64,000 bases of DNA, taken from assembly GCF_015706575.1 (NCBI RefSeq), contig NW_024037051.1, positions 18,185,153 to 18,249,152 of the forward strand, written 5' to 3'. Positions 12,046-23,660 of this stretch are shown piece by piece. This stretch comes from Patiria miniata (Eukaryota; Echinodermata; Asteroidea; Valvatida; Asterinidae). Numbering within the stretch: the first letter of the stretch is position 1; each line of letters opens with the position of its first letter. The notes beneath the pieces were generated by a model. The model was not told the DNA's origin. It saw only the letters and a program-made list of their open reading frames with translations, and did not search any database. A program made the translations under genes and the position numbers.

Positions 12046-12953
12046 AATTAATGTGGCCTGACATGGCGAACTTAGCAAGTTCTTCTTCAGAGGCTAAAAC
12101 AGATTTGACAGAGGTACATACATTAACATGGTGGTGCACACAAACATGCAGGGCTGAAAGAAGAAACACAAAAGGAGGATTAGATGGGAAAGGTGTGGAA
12201 AGATGCAGGGGAGGATGGATGAGAGAACAAAGAAACAAAGGGAGATGGCAAACCACAAGGGGTCTGGTATAAACAGGGGAGGGACCAGAAAGGGGAAGGA
12301 TCAAAGGTCACAGGGAGTGGGAACGGACAAAAGAGTGTGAGAGTGAAGGGGGATGATGCGGGGGGGGGGGGCAGTATGGAGGTGGAAAGGGATGAAAGAT
12401 GGGGGAAGATGGGTAAACACAAACAAGGAAGACCAGGTGGATTATCTGTAACAGAAGACAATGGAGGAAGAAAAGGATTAATCATTTCCAAGTTGGATGT
12501 TGAGACCATGTGGTTGAATAGTTCGCAGACGATTCATCGACACTTTCTCTCTGCTGAGGCGAACTGAGTCCTTGCGATGGCCAAGTGATTCAATGCCCTG
12601 CAAAATCATATCAGAAATGGAGTGGTAATGCTGGTTGAAGTGATGACCAACAGCCTAACAGGGGTGTCTAGTTTCTTGGTGTTGACCGTTGACCGGTGGG
12701 CATAGAAACGCTTCTTGAGCGTATTCTTAGTCTCACCTACATACTGCACTCCACAGACCCTGCAAGAAATGAGATATATGACATTAGAGGTGTTACAAGT
12801 GATGTTACCAATGGTTCAGTGGGTAGTGACAGAAGAGTGGTCAGAAAAGGAGTCAGACTTCTGGATATGAATCTGGCAGACAACACATCTGGAATTTCTT
12901 TTAAAGCGCGTTTTGTAGCCACATTGGGCGCATTCCAGGCCGTAATGCCTTAA
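12046..12953 (-). mobile_element. Penelope-like retroelement 3' fragment (GIY-YIG endonuclease)
   Basis: On the minus strand, 12953 down to about 12480 encodes the C-terminal part of a Penelope-like element. First comes a Cys-rich linker, then SNVIYLISCRVCGVQYVGET and KNTLKKRFYAHRSTV, which match the GIY-YIG endonuclease of this group (VQYVGET is the YIG-side strand). Then come HHFNQHYHSISDM and RTIQPHGLN, the usual C-terminal end. At least one frameshift (near 12660) and one stop break it, and no reverse transcriptase lies upstream, so it is a 5'-truncated dead copy. The pyrimidine-rich tract down to 12046 is probably its 3' untranslated region. Confidence 0.75.
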
Positions 12954-14159
12954 AGTCTACCCTTCGTACATTCATGAGCTTGCCGCCAGAAATGCGTGCA
13001 GTTTACCCAATGTAGGTTAACCCACGTCAAGGGCAGGTCTCGGTGTTCTTTTGTAATAAGCGAGTAGATTGTCATTGAACTTAAATAACAAAAAATCCTC
13101 AGGGGGCCAGGGAGCACCCTAGAAATTGAGACGTCTATATTATTGTAGGATGGATAATCTTTCTTTTGGGCCATCCTCACAACATGAATTGCAATAATTA
13201 GCTCTTACCATGCATACATGGAATTGCCTATCTTCTCTTTTAGGAACACATTTGAGTATTCATAATGCAGTGGCGTACTTGAGGGGAGCACCCCGTGCCT
13301 ACCCCCCCCCCCCCCGACAATCAAATCTTTGGCAATGCAAAAATGAATGAGCCCTTTATTGTTAAACACACGCTTGAGGTTTCACCTACAGATATAGGAC
13401 CCTTTTACACGCCACACCCCCCCCCCCCACACACACACACACTCTCTTGTTTTACTATACTCCCGAGGACAATGCTTTTGATTCCCCTTGTCCCTAATAT
13501 ATAATACTCTTCCATTGACTAAGCACTCAAACCTACTACAGAGGACCGTTTTGAACAAAACACGCAACTCCCGAGGACTGAAAGGATCTGTTGGTCTCCC
13601 TTTGTGTGTCTGCCCTCAGGGGTTATGTAGAACAAGTACACACAAGTGCGTTAACACCGTCGTTCGTGGACGTCCTATTGTCCCTCTTTTGTTTGTTCTC
13701 TAATTTTTTAAGAAGACTACACACATCAAACCGAGGATTTCCTATAGTGTTCGGCTTTTGTTCATAAACTTTTTGCAACAGCTCCCACTGGTTATGTAAA
13801 AGTTTTGATCCAATCAAGAACTTCCTTGATTGACCTCCTGTTCTCAATTAGAAAAGGAAAATCCACATGCATGTCCTCGATTTAAGCCATATACGCACAT
13901 TGGATCCCTTGTAAATCCTTATCAGGGTGCTACGTTATGGGTCTCATAGTTCTCATTATAAACTTGAGGGCCTCCATGGAAAGCAGTGCATTGCACTTAT
14001 TGGAGTTTACCCTCATTAAAGATGACGTTAAAAAAAAGAGTTAAGCCATTGTTATATGGCCAGTGCCTCTCTTCCGAAATAACCAGTGATATAAGGGCCG
14101 ATAGAAGAATTGCCTACCATCATCAACAAGTGACCTGGTTATTGATGCTTACTGTGTGG
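12954..14159. other. No recognisable gene
   Basis: Between the Penelope fragment and TRIM gene 1. It contains C-runs with a (CA)n tract at 13415-13443, and no convincing coding frame. Confidence 0.45.
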
Positions 14160-14894
14160 CTATTCTTTCCTCCATGGTTGGACATCAGACACGTTTCGGT
14201 AGACCTTCACCGTTTTTGTATCGGCCACAGCCAATTTCTGCCCATCCGCGACGATTGTGATTCCCATTGGTTGGTAAAGCTCCTGCACGATGCAGCTGAG
14301 AAACTGGCCGCGTGCGCTGTAGTGGTGAATGTGGCCCCTTTCTTTTTTCTTCGCCGTGCATTGCCAGGTAGATGCCCGAGCTGTCGCAGCAGACTCCTGT
14401 GCATGTCGTTTGCTCCTCTGGGATTCCCCGGATAGCTGGTTTAATGCGGAATTCTACAGCACCGTCATTCTTAACAACTGTCGCCTTTCGATAGTCGCTA
14501 ACTACAAATCTGTTATTGGCATTATCAACAGCAACAAAATATGGCGTTATCTCAAGTTTTACTGTGCGTTGTATCTCAGATATTGTTCTGCACGGGTACG
14601 GGTTCGAGTGTTCGGTTAACACATTTCTTAACACATCACCAATTACGATGGTACCATTGGACTTCACTGCTACTGATCTCGGCGATGCAGTTTGAACAAA
14701 ATAGGTCGATATGCCAGTCGCGATAAATTGACAACACTTGTTATCATGGTAGGTTTCCAAATATTCGAATGTGTAGAAGCCACTTGTCGCCCACGGATCA
14801 GACGCCAAGGACTGATGTTGCCAAGTCCAGACATATGGGTGCGGGCAGCATGGAACTATCAGCCTATTATTCAATACTCCAATTCCGCTTGGGG
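14160..14894 (-). CDS. TRIM-NHL gene 1, exon 2 (beta-propeller), frameshifted
   Basis: This last exon encodes about 245 residues of NHL-type propeller. It begins PSGIGVLNNRLIVP and contains SPRSVAVKSNGTIVIGDV, YFVAVDNANNRFVVSDYRK and GITIVADGQKLAVADTKTVK. It is closely related to the second exon of gene 2. A six-T run at 14343-14348 replaces five T in gene 2, so the last quarter lies in a different frame from the first part and ends at the TAG at 14160-14162. That is either a real pseudogene lesion, a polymorphism or a sequencing error. The acceptor at 14895 lies inside the target duplication of a hAT element, leaving a poor pyrimidine tract. Phase 1 matches exon 1. Confidence 0.75.
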
Positions 14895-15298
14895 CTGTGG
14901 ACAGTGGCGTCGCCAAGGGGGGGCCAGGGGGGGCACGTGCCCCCCCCCCCCCTGGAAAACCTAGTGCCCCCCCGAGTGCCCCCCCATCTGAGATTTGGGT
15001 TGGTAAAAAAATATATATATATTTTGTTATATTCAACTCCCATCATCTGAGTTGGTTAAATAGCAATTTCTGGAGATATCTTCAGATCGAATTTAGCATC
15101 AAATGTGGCACCATTTTGCATCTAGCCCATCCTCCGTATGCGAAAATTTTCCAAACGGGAGGGGGGCACCCCCTCCCCTTAGACCCCTCCCCCAGGACGG
15201 CGATCCGTATCCACCTAAGTGCCCCCCCCCCCATCAAATGCTGGTGCCCCCCCTGTGCCCCCCAGACTGAAAAGTCTGGTGACGCCACTGGCTGTGGA
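14894..15298. mobile_element. hAT miniature element at the TRIM gene 1 splice acceptor
   Basis: The element is 14902-15290 (389 bp) with termini CAGTGGCGTC on both strands and long C-runs inside. An exact 8-bp duplication GCTGTGGA lies on each side (14894-14901 and 15291-15298). Read on the gene's strand this is TCCACAGC, so the splice acceptor AG itself was duplicated by the insertion. No transposase is present. Confidence 0.9.
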
Positions 15299-15609
15299 AG
15301 AGGGGAGTGGGATAGAGAAATCAAACATTAACATGCAGTGGGCATAGCAACAGAAGATATGCATGAAGTTATGAATTTCTAAAAAGGGCATTCACACTTA
15401 ACTGGGGATCCCTTTAAATAGTGATTTGTTTCACTTTTGGGAAATCTTCGGGTCTGTTTGTTTTTAATGTTTATATTTGTTTTGACCGATAATAAATAAA
15501 TAAATAAAATTAAAAAAATCGATACCTTAGCGATAGGGCAAAAAAAAAAACCCACATTATTTTGAAACTTTACTCAAATGCCTGCTACACTCTATTAAAA
15601 ACATCTTGG

Positions 15610-15968
15610 TAAGATTGACCCGGAATCAAGGGTTTTACTTGGCTTAACCCTTTCCTGGGTCAACATGACAATTTTCCATTTTGACTCGAAAAGTGTCATT
15701 TTTCACCAGTAAAGCGTCATTTTGACGGGCAAATTGTCATTTTGACCCAAGAAAGTGTCATTTTGACCCAGCAAAATGTCATGTTGACACAGAAAGTTTC
15801 ATGTTGACAAAGAAAGTGTCATGTTGACACAAAAAGTGTCACCCAGGAAGATTTTTTTTTTGATCCGGAAAATTGTCATAATTTTGACCCGGAAATAGTG
15901 TAATGTTTGACCTAAGAAAGGGTTTAGACAAATAGAACCTGAATTCCAGGTCACTGAGGTCAATCTTA
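15610..15968. mobile_element. Foldback element with GTCATNTTGACCC minisatellite
   Basis: The ends are inverted repeats beginning TAAGATTGACC, with imperfect matching continuing through AACCCTTTC..GGTCAA. The centre is a degenerate minisatellite of AAAGTGTCATNTTGACCC units about 20-26 bp long (15660-15900). It lies in the intron of TRIM gene 1. The TA at each tip would fit a TA target, but the superfamily is not established. Confidence 0.6.
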
Positions 15969-16076
15969 CACATGTAATAACCGAAAGTGGGGTGAGAGGG
16001 CTGATGATGAAAATTAAGCAATGTTTAGGGGTCTATATGTCAAAAATAATGCGCAGGCTCTATTTTAATTACTCAC

Positions 16077-17199
16077 TGTATGTTTTGGATGAAAATATCC
16101 CCTTCATTAAGCGTTGCTTTTTGCAGTATCCTGTACACGTGTAGATCCCCACCGTTCCATTTTGAGAGGAGCAATTTACCACTGCCAATTCGTCAGGCTG
16201 AGAATTACCCATAGAGGCAACGTCACAAGCCGATTGGAAGTCGCCAAACTCGGAACATTTCTCCCATGTTCTTAGCATCACCGTGCCGATGCTTACGCCC
16301 GCATCCTTTACAGCTGAAATCGTCTCTTTGAACGTTATGTTCGGTAAGCGAAGGTCAACTTTGGGGAGTTCGTTCAATTTCTGAAAGTCCTCCCTGACCG
16401 CTACTTGGTAGAGAGAGAGAAAGTCATCATCTGACGCGAAACCGACGATGTTCTTTGCTGTCTCAAGCGACTCTTGTGCTTTCTGCAACTCTTTCCTAAC
16501 TGTTTCTTCATGGTGATCATAGCTTTTGCTGTATTTATTTTCAATCGTTTTAATTTCGTTCATTATTTGTTCTTCCTGTCTTGTAACAGCTGCTTGGATC
16601 TGACAAACCCTTTTTTGCAGCTTTTTTGTTGTCTGCTTTATCCTACTCGCAAACTCATCTTTAGCTTCAGATGCAGCCGACAGGGCTTGCTGAAATTCAT
16701 TGATATTTTTGTCCAGCGCTGGGAATAGAACCTGTAGTGACCGCCTACGCTCAAAAGATGCAGTTTCTTTGCCAACACAGTGATGTTGCGCGTGATCACC
16801 GATGTTGGGCGTGGAACACTTCCGGCAAATCAACTCTTCGCATGTTTCACAAAATAATGTTTTAACCATCCCATTGTGCTTGCCACATCGACCTGAATTT
16901 GTTGTCTTTTTCGTTCCCTGTTGTGAAAAATCCTCAAGCATATTAGTCAAGTTGCCGTTCGTTTTCAGGTCCTGCACCCCGGTCACTGGAACCTGTGTCT
17001 CTTGGCCACACTTTTGGCAGCATATCTTACCAGTGTCTGTAATCCAGTCATACTCATAGCAGTATGTTTCAAGACAACTCTCACAGAAGCTGTGATGGCA
17101 GTCCAGGGTTTTGGGGTGGTTGTAAGTGTCTTGACAGATGCTGCACTCAAGGAATTTTTTGCTAAACTTAAACAGATCAAATGACGTACCGGTGGCCAT
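16077..17199 (-). CDS. TRIM-NHL gene 1, exon 1 (RING, B-box, coiled coil)
   Basis: This exon encodes 374 residues plus one base. The RING finger runs from C19 to C64 (CSIC, CHHSFCESC, CQKC), expected to bind two zincs and an E2 enzyme. The B-box begins at C105 (CGKHNG, CETC, CRKC), and a coiled coil follows at about 150-265. The distal part (SIGTVMLRTWEK..FGDFQSACDVAS) is conserved with gene 2. The family are cytoplasmic ubiquitin ligases, often in innate immunity or RNA control. I chose the ATG at 17199 rather than one 33 bases upstream, because MATGTSFD is shared with gene 2 and an acceptor (TTTTCAAATCAG) ends at 17209. The donor ACA/GTGAGT lies at 16077, phase 1. Confidence 0.85.
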
Positions 17200-17207
17200 T
17201 TTCTTTA

Positions 17208-20200
17208 TCTGATTTGAAAATGAAACAAACAAAATGACACAATTGCAATTAAATTAATTTCTGCACCAACTGTAATGGCTTGTTATTCACGTAACAGGGA
17301 AAATTGGTAACAGAGCCTAAAAGTTCACCCTTAGTGACGAGCTTCAGGAACCCTTGAATATAGGAAAATAAACTTGCAAAATATCCAAAAAGAGTAATTA
17401 CATGTTAGTTGCGTTAATTGATTTCTCAAGAATATAAACCCCGAAAAAGGGCCTTTGAAGAACTGTCACTGTAAAATCAATTTATAGAAACTGATGAAAT
17501 AGAAATTTCTCGCCTTAAATTAACCTCTCTAAATACATGCTGGCTGTGCAACTTACGGATGTTAACCCCTAAATTAGTACGCATATTATAAGAATTTCCG
17601 AACTAGTGTTACACTATTAAATCTAGAACCCATCGGTTTTAGGTAGCTTAGGCTATTTGCGTAATATGAGCACACCCCCCCCCCAAAAAAAAAAAACACC
17701 TCACATGGACGATTAGACCAAGGCGTTAGTCTAGATCCAAATGATTTGCAAATTAATAGTGGCCGCATGAGATCGCTGTTTGCGCTGTATTTTTAGATCA
17801 GTAGTCAGCGCGCGGTGAGAGTATGCAGCCGAATATACCGTACCGTAACGTACGAAAATGCTCAGAATTGGAAGCCCCAAGTCCGGGCCAGAGGTTCATT
17901 GCCATATCTCTTCAATTACCCAGTTTTATGGCTCTCAGAACAAACTCTTTAATATAGATAGTTTGAGGGGTATAACTGGATTTAGGCCTGTTTACCGGTG
18001 TGCACCCCGAAGCCACTTGCTACGCGCAGAGTTGATCTTCACTCCAGTCGCTTCACGGCTTCGCCGCTTAAGCCACGATTGGCGAAAGGCTATAGGCCAA
18101 AACGTTCCCGGATATCTGGAGAGAAAAAAAACACAAGAAACCCGCTCATAAACCAGTTTATTTTTAGAGCCTGTTTCCGGAGCTGCAGCACACTAGATTT
18201 CACAGTCAAGACTGAAGAAGCTCCGAGACCGGCGGTGATCCAGCGTTGCTCCGGCGGAGTCCTACAGGAGCGTTCGTTATCGTAAAAACACCTTCGAAGC
18301 TGTTTAAAAAAAGTATTGCCGCTCATGCACTAAATTGCGACTGTTTGACAATATACTCGTTGAATTCTCGTATAAAGATTACACATCCACCGGGTCCTCG
18401 ACTTCATAATACATGTATACATACCTGACCAGGCGGATGAGAATCAGTCCTGATAAGTGCTGAGCATTGTACATTTTAAAATATTGTAAGTACTCAAATT
18501 CTGGAATTTGTATTCTTGTGGAGACATTTCTTTGTTCTCGTGTAGTAAAGTTTTCGAGTTTGAAATTGAAGTTTCAAAATGCTCTTATTTTAACCAGAAT
18601 TAATTTCCTGGGCTGAAATTTGGACTAAATATCCCTTTTCTAAAACTCTTCCATTTGCGACTAATCAACCTACCTTGGAAATTCCTAGTTTTTGAGTAAA
18701 ATCCATATATCTATTTCGTTAAATTCTTGTGGAGACGTATTCATCAATAGAAATGTTCTTGTGGAGACGTATGCAATCTTTTGTTCCCTATTGTGTGCAT
18801 GTCTCCGTACAGTAGTAAATTCCAGCACCCTACTTCTGGGCAGTGTTGTCACTGTGTGGGTGTGTGTGTGTGGGGGGGGGGGTGAGTTTGTCTTACATAC
18901 GCAGTGTGGACTTCCGAACAAAAGACGTCCACATAATGTAGGTAGCACCGACGTTGTGTGGACTTGCCCCACGTCCACACAGTGTTTCCCCATTTCTGGA
19001 AAACAGGTTTAGAGGCATTTTTGGGTTAGGTTTATCTGTAGCAGAATGAAGAGAAACACTAAAGGGAATCATAGAAAAAAAATTGGGTTGAAAGAGTTTT
19101 CACAGTTTGAGAAAAATGAGTTTTTTCACTGTTTTTTCTTAACTACACGAAAGCAATGGAAAGTCCACACTAGTCATGTGAAACAAGTGTGGGTGTGGGT
19201 GTGTGTGTGTGTGTGGTAGGTCCATCTTACACTTAAGTTCGGATCATGTACTCGGACAAAACACAAATTAAACTGAAGATAGAAACCATGTAGTACTAAG
19301 GATCTCACATGAATCACTAAGATATAATTGGATTTCAAAAGATCGAGTTACAATTCCAAAACAAGCAATTTATTTCCTGATTAAATAAATATAAAATTAT
19401 TTAGCTAAAGTTCCAAACTTATTTCTTTTGATTAACGCAAAGTCAAGTATTCCCCGAGCGTTCAGGAAGTTGATCCTGTTGTCTTTCTAATGGTGGTCGC
19501 GGGTACGAAGATCGGCACACGCACGTGAATGTCACGTAAAACCAAGCGTGACGTACACGAGGCTAAAAAAACAACACCAAATAACTCGCGCTAACAATGT
19601 GAAATGCTCACAAAGACTCACCAACAGCATCTACATCATGTCATCCATCATGTCAATAGAGAGACGGGTGAAAAACGATCCACCATCATGTCAAAGGTGT
19701 GACGAAAGGCCGGCTAATTAAAGGCGAGTCACGTCGCAGTAACATGCACGGCGACCCACAGCCATAGCAAGAGACCGACAACAGTTTGTGCACGTAGGTT
19801 GGGCACCAAGCAATAAGATCCGAAGCCTTCTGAAACGGGTCTTAATAATCCAACACCCAGTTCGAAAACATGAAGTTACATGAAGTACATTACCTCATTT
19901 AACATTTTTAACAGTTATCAAAAAGTATTACCTAAATAAAAGAACTAATAGAACATTATACATGTACTTGAATTTTTAGATAGGTACACGGTACCCTGCA
20001 CTCTGTCTTGGTCACATGCAAATGAGGGCATAATTATGCAAATTTTTGTTATGGTGAAAATCCTGTACTGTACAGCTGCAATATAAAATGCAATTTTGCA
20101 CTTTATATTGTAGGTCAGTCGTTGATAAGGAAAGTTAATCGGATTACGTAACTGAATGCCACAGACAGAGTAGTGCCATTGCACCCCCTCCTCCTCCCCC

Positions 20201-20777
20201 CCCCCCCCCCCTAAAATTAGACCATCACTTTGTGAACTTTCTGTTGTTGGAAAAATTTGCTCAGTATGATTGTTAAATTATAGTAGTAGAAGAAATCCTT
20301 CACTTAAAGTAAGTGAAAGAAAATCGTCGTTATTGATGCAGAAACGTCAATACATGTCCTGGTCACTGGTAAAGCTACCTACAAGACTTGAAAAACCGTT
20401 CGAAAAGGTCCGCAAATCTGTTTACTTATCTCAATTTCTAGGAATCCTAACACGTTTTTATATCACGAGACACGAGTGGTTGAAGACTTATATCATCTAA
20501 GAATATTCCGAATTTTAGCTTCATCTGTTGTTGCAAACGCTTGTATTACACTTTGTACAATCACCAAATGTCGACTTGGATTTGTGCCAAGCAAAACAAC
20601 ACGTGGTCCTCGTTACGTTACTACGGCCGTTTTAGCCGAAATGATTTGGCCGATTCGGCCGCACCGGTGACGTAGCGCGTTATTAGCATAGTATTTTTTA
20701 GTCAAATTGGGGCCCGTGCAAAGGTTAAAGGAGGGGCTCGCACAAAATAATTGTTACTGAACATTCGAGGCGTGAAG
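17208..20777. other. Upstream of TRIM gene 1; no recognisable gene
   Basis: Expected to hold a 5' non-coding exon and the promoter of TRIM gene 1, but neither could be identified. ATTCTTGTGGAGAC recurs three times between about 18510 and 18765. (TG)n tracts lie near 18850-18870 and 19185-19215. No coding frame looks real. Confidence 0.45.
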
Positions 20778-23059
20778 CTACGGAAGCGTAGAAGGGCCAA
20801 AAGAAATTAAGAAAAGTAAGTTCCTATCTCGCCGCGGCGAATTATTATCTCGCCCCGGCGAATTATTATATCACCGCGGGGAATTATTATATCGCCGTGG
20901 CGGGTTACTATCTCGCCGCGGCGAAATACTATCTCGCCGCGGCGAGTTACTATTTCGCCGCGGCAAATTATTATCTCGCCGTGGCGAATTACTATCTCGC
21001 CGCGACGATTTACTATTTCGCTGCGGCGAATTACTATCTCGCCGCGGCGAAAATCTTGCCGCGGCGAGTTACTATTTCGCTGCGGCGAATTATTATCTCG
21101 CCGCGGCGAATTATTATCTCGCCGCGGCGAATTATTATCTCGCCGCGGCGAGTTACTATCTCGCTCAATGACTTACTATTTTGCATCGGCGAGCGTCAGG
21201 CACGACCAATAGCGATACTCCTTGGGTCCTATGGAACGCCAAAGAGGCATTTAATGTGATCAACGAATCGGCGATGCACTTTATCGATAGGCAGTGGGGT
21301 TTTGCAATCGATGATTGACTGCCACAATCGGTGATGGATTTTTGCGAGTGGTGATGGATTTTTGCGGTCTTTGATTAACATTGGCAAAACTAACACCCTA
21401 ATCACCGATACAGGGCTGGATTCTATAATAACTCCTCTAGTACGTCCGATAAATGAAATAATTTATGTAATAATAAGTTGTCCTTTCTTGTTTGTTAAGA
21501 ATAAATTAAGAAAGAAAACGAAGTTCAGTGGGCGGCAACAGGTGATTTATCCACTTGCAATGCCAGGGTCCATTAGCGTACGGGATGAGGATGACCCAGC
21601 CAACTATTCAATATTATAATTGCATCTCTCAGAGGCCAGAAAAGTAATTACTGTAATGTTCCCCTTGCGATTGTTACGACCTATTTTGAATGAAACAAGC
21701 TCAAATTACCATTACACAGACATTTTGATGTTCGCGGGCTAAAATCTTTTAACATCAATTTCTCACGTTTTGAAGGCCGTATCTCATAGACACTTTTGGA
21801 GTTTTTTTGCCATCATGATCCTACTATTCAGTATTTTTCATTACAATAGAAAAATAGGCTTTAAGGTCGTCATTTTTGAATATTTTTAAGCGTCACGAAT
21901 ATTAATAAGGTCCTATCCATATGGAATGCAGTTACAAAGTTTACGACTCCCTCCTTCACGAGTTCTCTACCAATACAATATTAACTTTTTTGGTTGGTTA
22001 ACATTGTTCTTTACAGAGGCCCACGCGAAGACACGCAGAGTCACGCTAATTAATATGCTAATAACGCGCATGTCATATATACGTCAACGTTGCGGCAAAA
22101 CCGGCCACCGACCATGCCTTTTTTGCTCGGCAAAATCCGAGCTTGACCTCGCGCAGCGATAGGTAATGTAACACAAGCGTCTGCAACATATAAAGCTTAA
22201 ATTCGGAATATTATAAGTGTTACTCGTAAAATAACAACTTGTGAGGATTCCTAAAAAAAAAAGATGGGTGAATCACCTTTGGAACGATTTTCCCCACGTG
22301 CGCCTTTTAGGTCAGCTTAATGGGTGACCAGTATTGACGTTTCTGCATCGTGAAAGTTCATCAACGATTGTAAAGTTCATCACCAATCGCGAAAATCCAT
22401 GACCGATTGCGATATTTCAAAACCGATTTCAAAAGTCTATCACGCCCCGCCCCATAAAAAGTTCGCACGCCCAGTCAACCCCCCCCCCCCCCCCCCACTG
22501 AAAATTTGGCATCCGTAGAAAACACCCCAATATGAGTTACCATGACTACCTGGAAGAATATAAATCAATTTTTACGGCGATTTTCTGCGATTTTTTTTTT
22601 CGCGAGTGGCTGTTTACGGTCCCTTGGAAATTGAATATAGTTATAGTTATCCTGCGAGCGCGAGTGGAACACGGATTGATGTAGTGCATCTATAGTGGCC
22701 CGGCCGAGTGGTATGTGGGACACTAGACTTGGGCGGGTATTGGGCGGATATCCGGTGAAGGAACCCTGCCTCACGGCCTTTCAGCTCGGATAAAATTTTG
22801 GGGCGCCCCTCCATTGTAACCTCAAGCCCCCCCCCCCACTCCAAGTCCCCTAGGTTGAAAATCCTAGCTACGCCGATGCCTCTTTGGCGTTCCAAAGGAC
22901 CCGGAGGGATCGCCATTGTTGTTCCCGACGCTCACCGATACAAACTAGTAATTTGCCGCGGCGACATAGTAACTCGCCGCGGCGAGATAGTTAATTCGCC
23001 GCGGCGAGATAGGAGCTATTTTTTTCTTAATTTCTTTTGGCCCTTCTACGCTTCCGTAG
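20778..23059. mobile_element. Foldback element with CGCCGCGGCG arrays
   Basis: The outer inverted repeats start CTACGGAAGCGTAGAAGGGC and continue about 45 bp. Just inside each end is an array of a roughly 21-bp unit, ATCTCGCCGCGGCGAATTAT, whose core CGCCGCGGCG is self-complementary. The left array (about 20830-21170) has some 16 units; the right (about 22955-23010) only three, in opposite orientation. The middle has diffuse repeats of GATNGCGAAAANTCATC type, C-runs, and no transposase. A possible short duplication TGAA flanks it. The superfamily is unknown. Confidence 0.7.
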
Positions 23060-23337
23060 TGAAAAGATTGACAATGTGTGCATATGTTTTTCACTAATTT
23101 CTTAAAATCCAATGAAAATTGTCCTCATGCAATAAATGTACATTGGAACGGCATAAACATTTTGTCATGCACCCATAGCTGGGTGCATTTGTTCCTCTCT
23201 TGTGAATACATTCTAATGCTCAACTTTGAAAGAAAAAAATAAACGTTTTCAGTTTTTGTTTTTCTCAAGCTGCTTTTATGGCAGTATAAGGCTTCTGGGG
23301 AGTTGGTATTACAAATTACATGTACCACTGGTTGCAG

Positions 23338-23388
23338 CCCGATAGTCCGAATTAAGGTTCGTAGTCCGATCAGTCCGAAGGCGGAGGG
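23338..23388. repeat. Left remnant of the TTCGGACTATCGAACC foldback satellite
   Basis: Begins CCCGATAGTCCGAA and carries GTTCG..AGTCCGA units in the same orientation as the first half of the array at 51270-51993. It was separated from that array by the Polinton insertion and so fixes the Polinton's left boundary. Confidence 0.7.
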
Positions 23389-23524
23389 AGTAGTATGAGA
23401 TGGGAGGGTACCAGACTTTACCCCACCCATTATCCCCCTTCTCCAATAATCTCTGACCCCTGGCCCCACCCTCTGCCCCCACCCCACCCCCTCCCAATGA
23501 TCCCCCTCCCAATATCTCAGTCTC
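23389..23524 (+). repeat. Polinton left terminal inverted repeat
   Basis: 136 bp, AGTAGTATGAGATGGG at the tip and ending in CTCAGTCTC. The interior is strongly pyrimidine-rich on this strand. It matches the right copy (51134-51269) in inverse orientation without any difference I can see. Confidence 0.95.
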
Positions 23525-23660
23525 AGCCCCACGCCAAAACCGGGGACTAATATCTCTCGTCTTGAAGATCTCCCTCACCAGCCGGTGAGTCTGATTGCTT
23601 ATAAATCCAAAAGTCTGACCTCTTAAAAAAAAATAAAAAAAATTATATTGATATATATAA

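Noticed and set aside
12041-12509. Proline-rich minus-strand frames
   Set aside because: Low-complexity pyrimidine tract behind the Penelope fragment; no conserved features.
14897-15331. Proline-rich frames around 15 kb
   Set aside because: They read through the poly-C interior of the hAT element and are not conserved in TRIM gene 2.
20897-21259. 120-codon open frame of AAANYYLAAA repeats
   Set aside because: It is only the translation of the 21-bp CGCCGCGGCG array, whose period is a multiple of three and therefore stays open.
9060-23500. Many poly-G and poly-C runs as G-quadruplex candidates
   Set aside because: Most are single homopolymer tracts inside hAT-like repeats, more simply explained as slippage within transposons.
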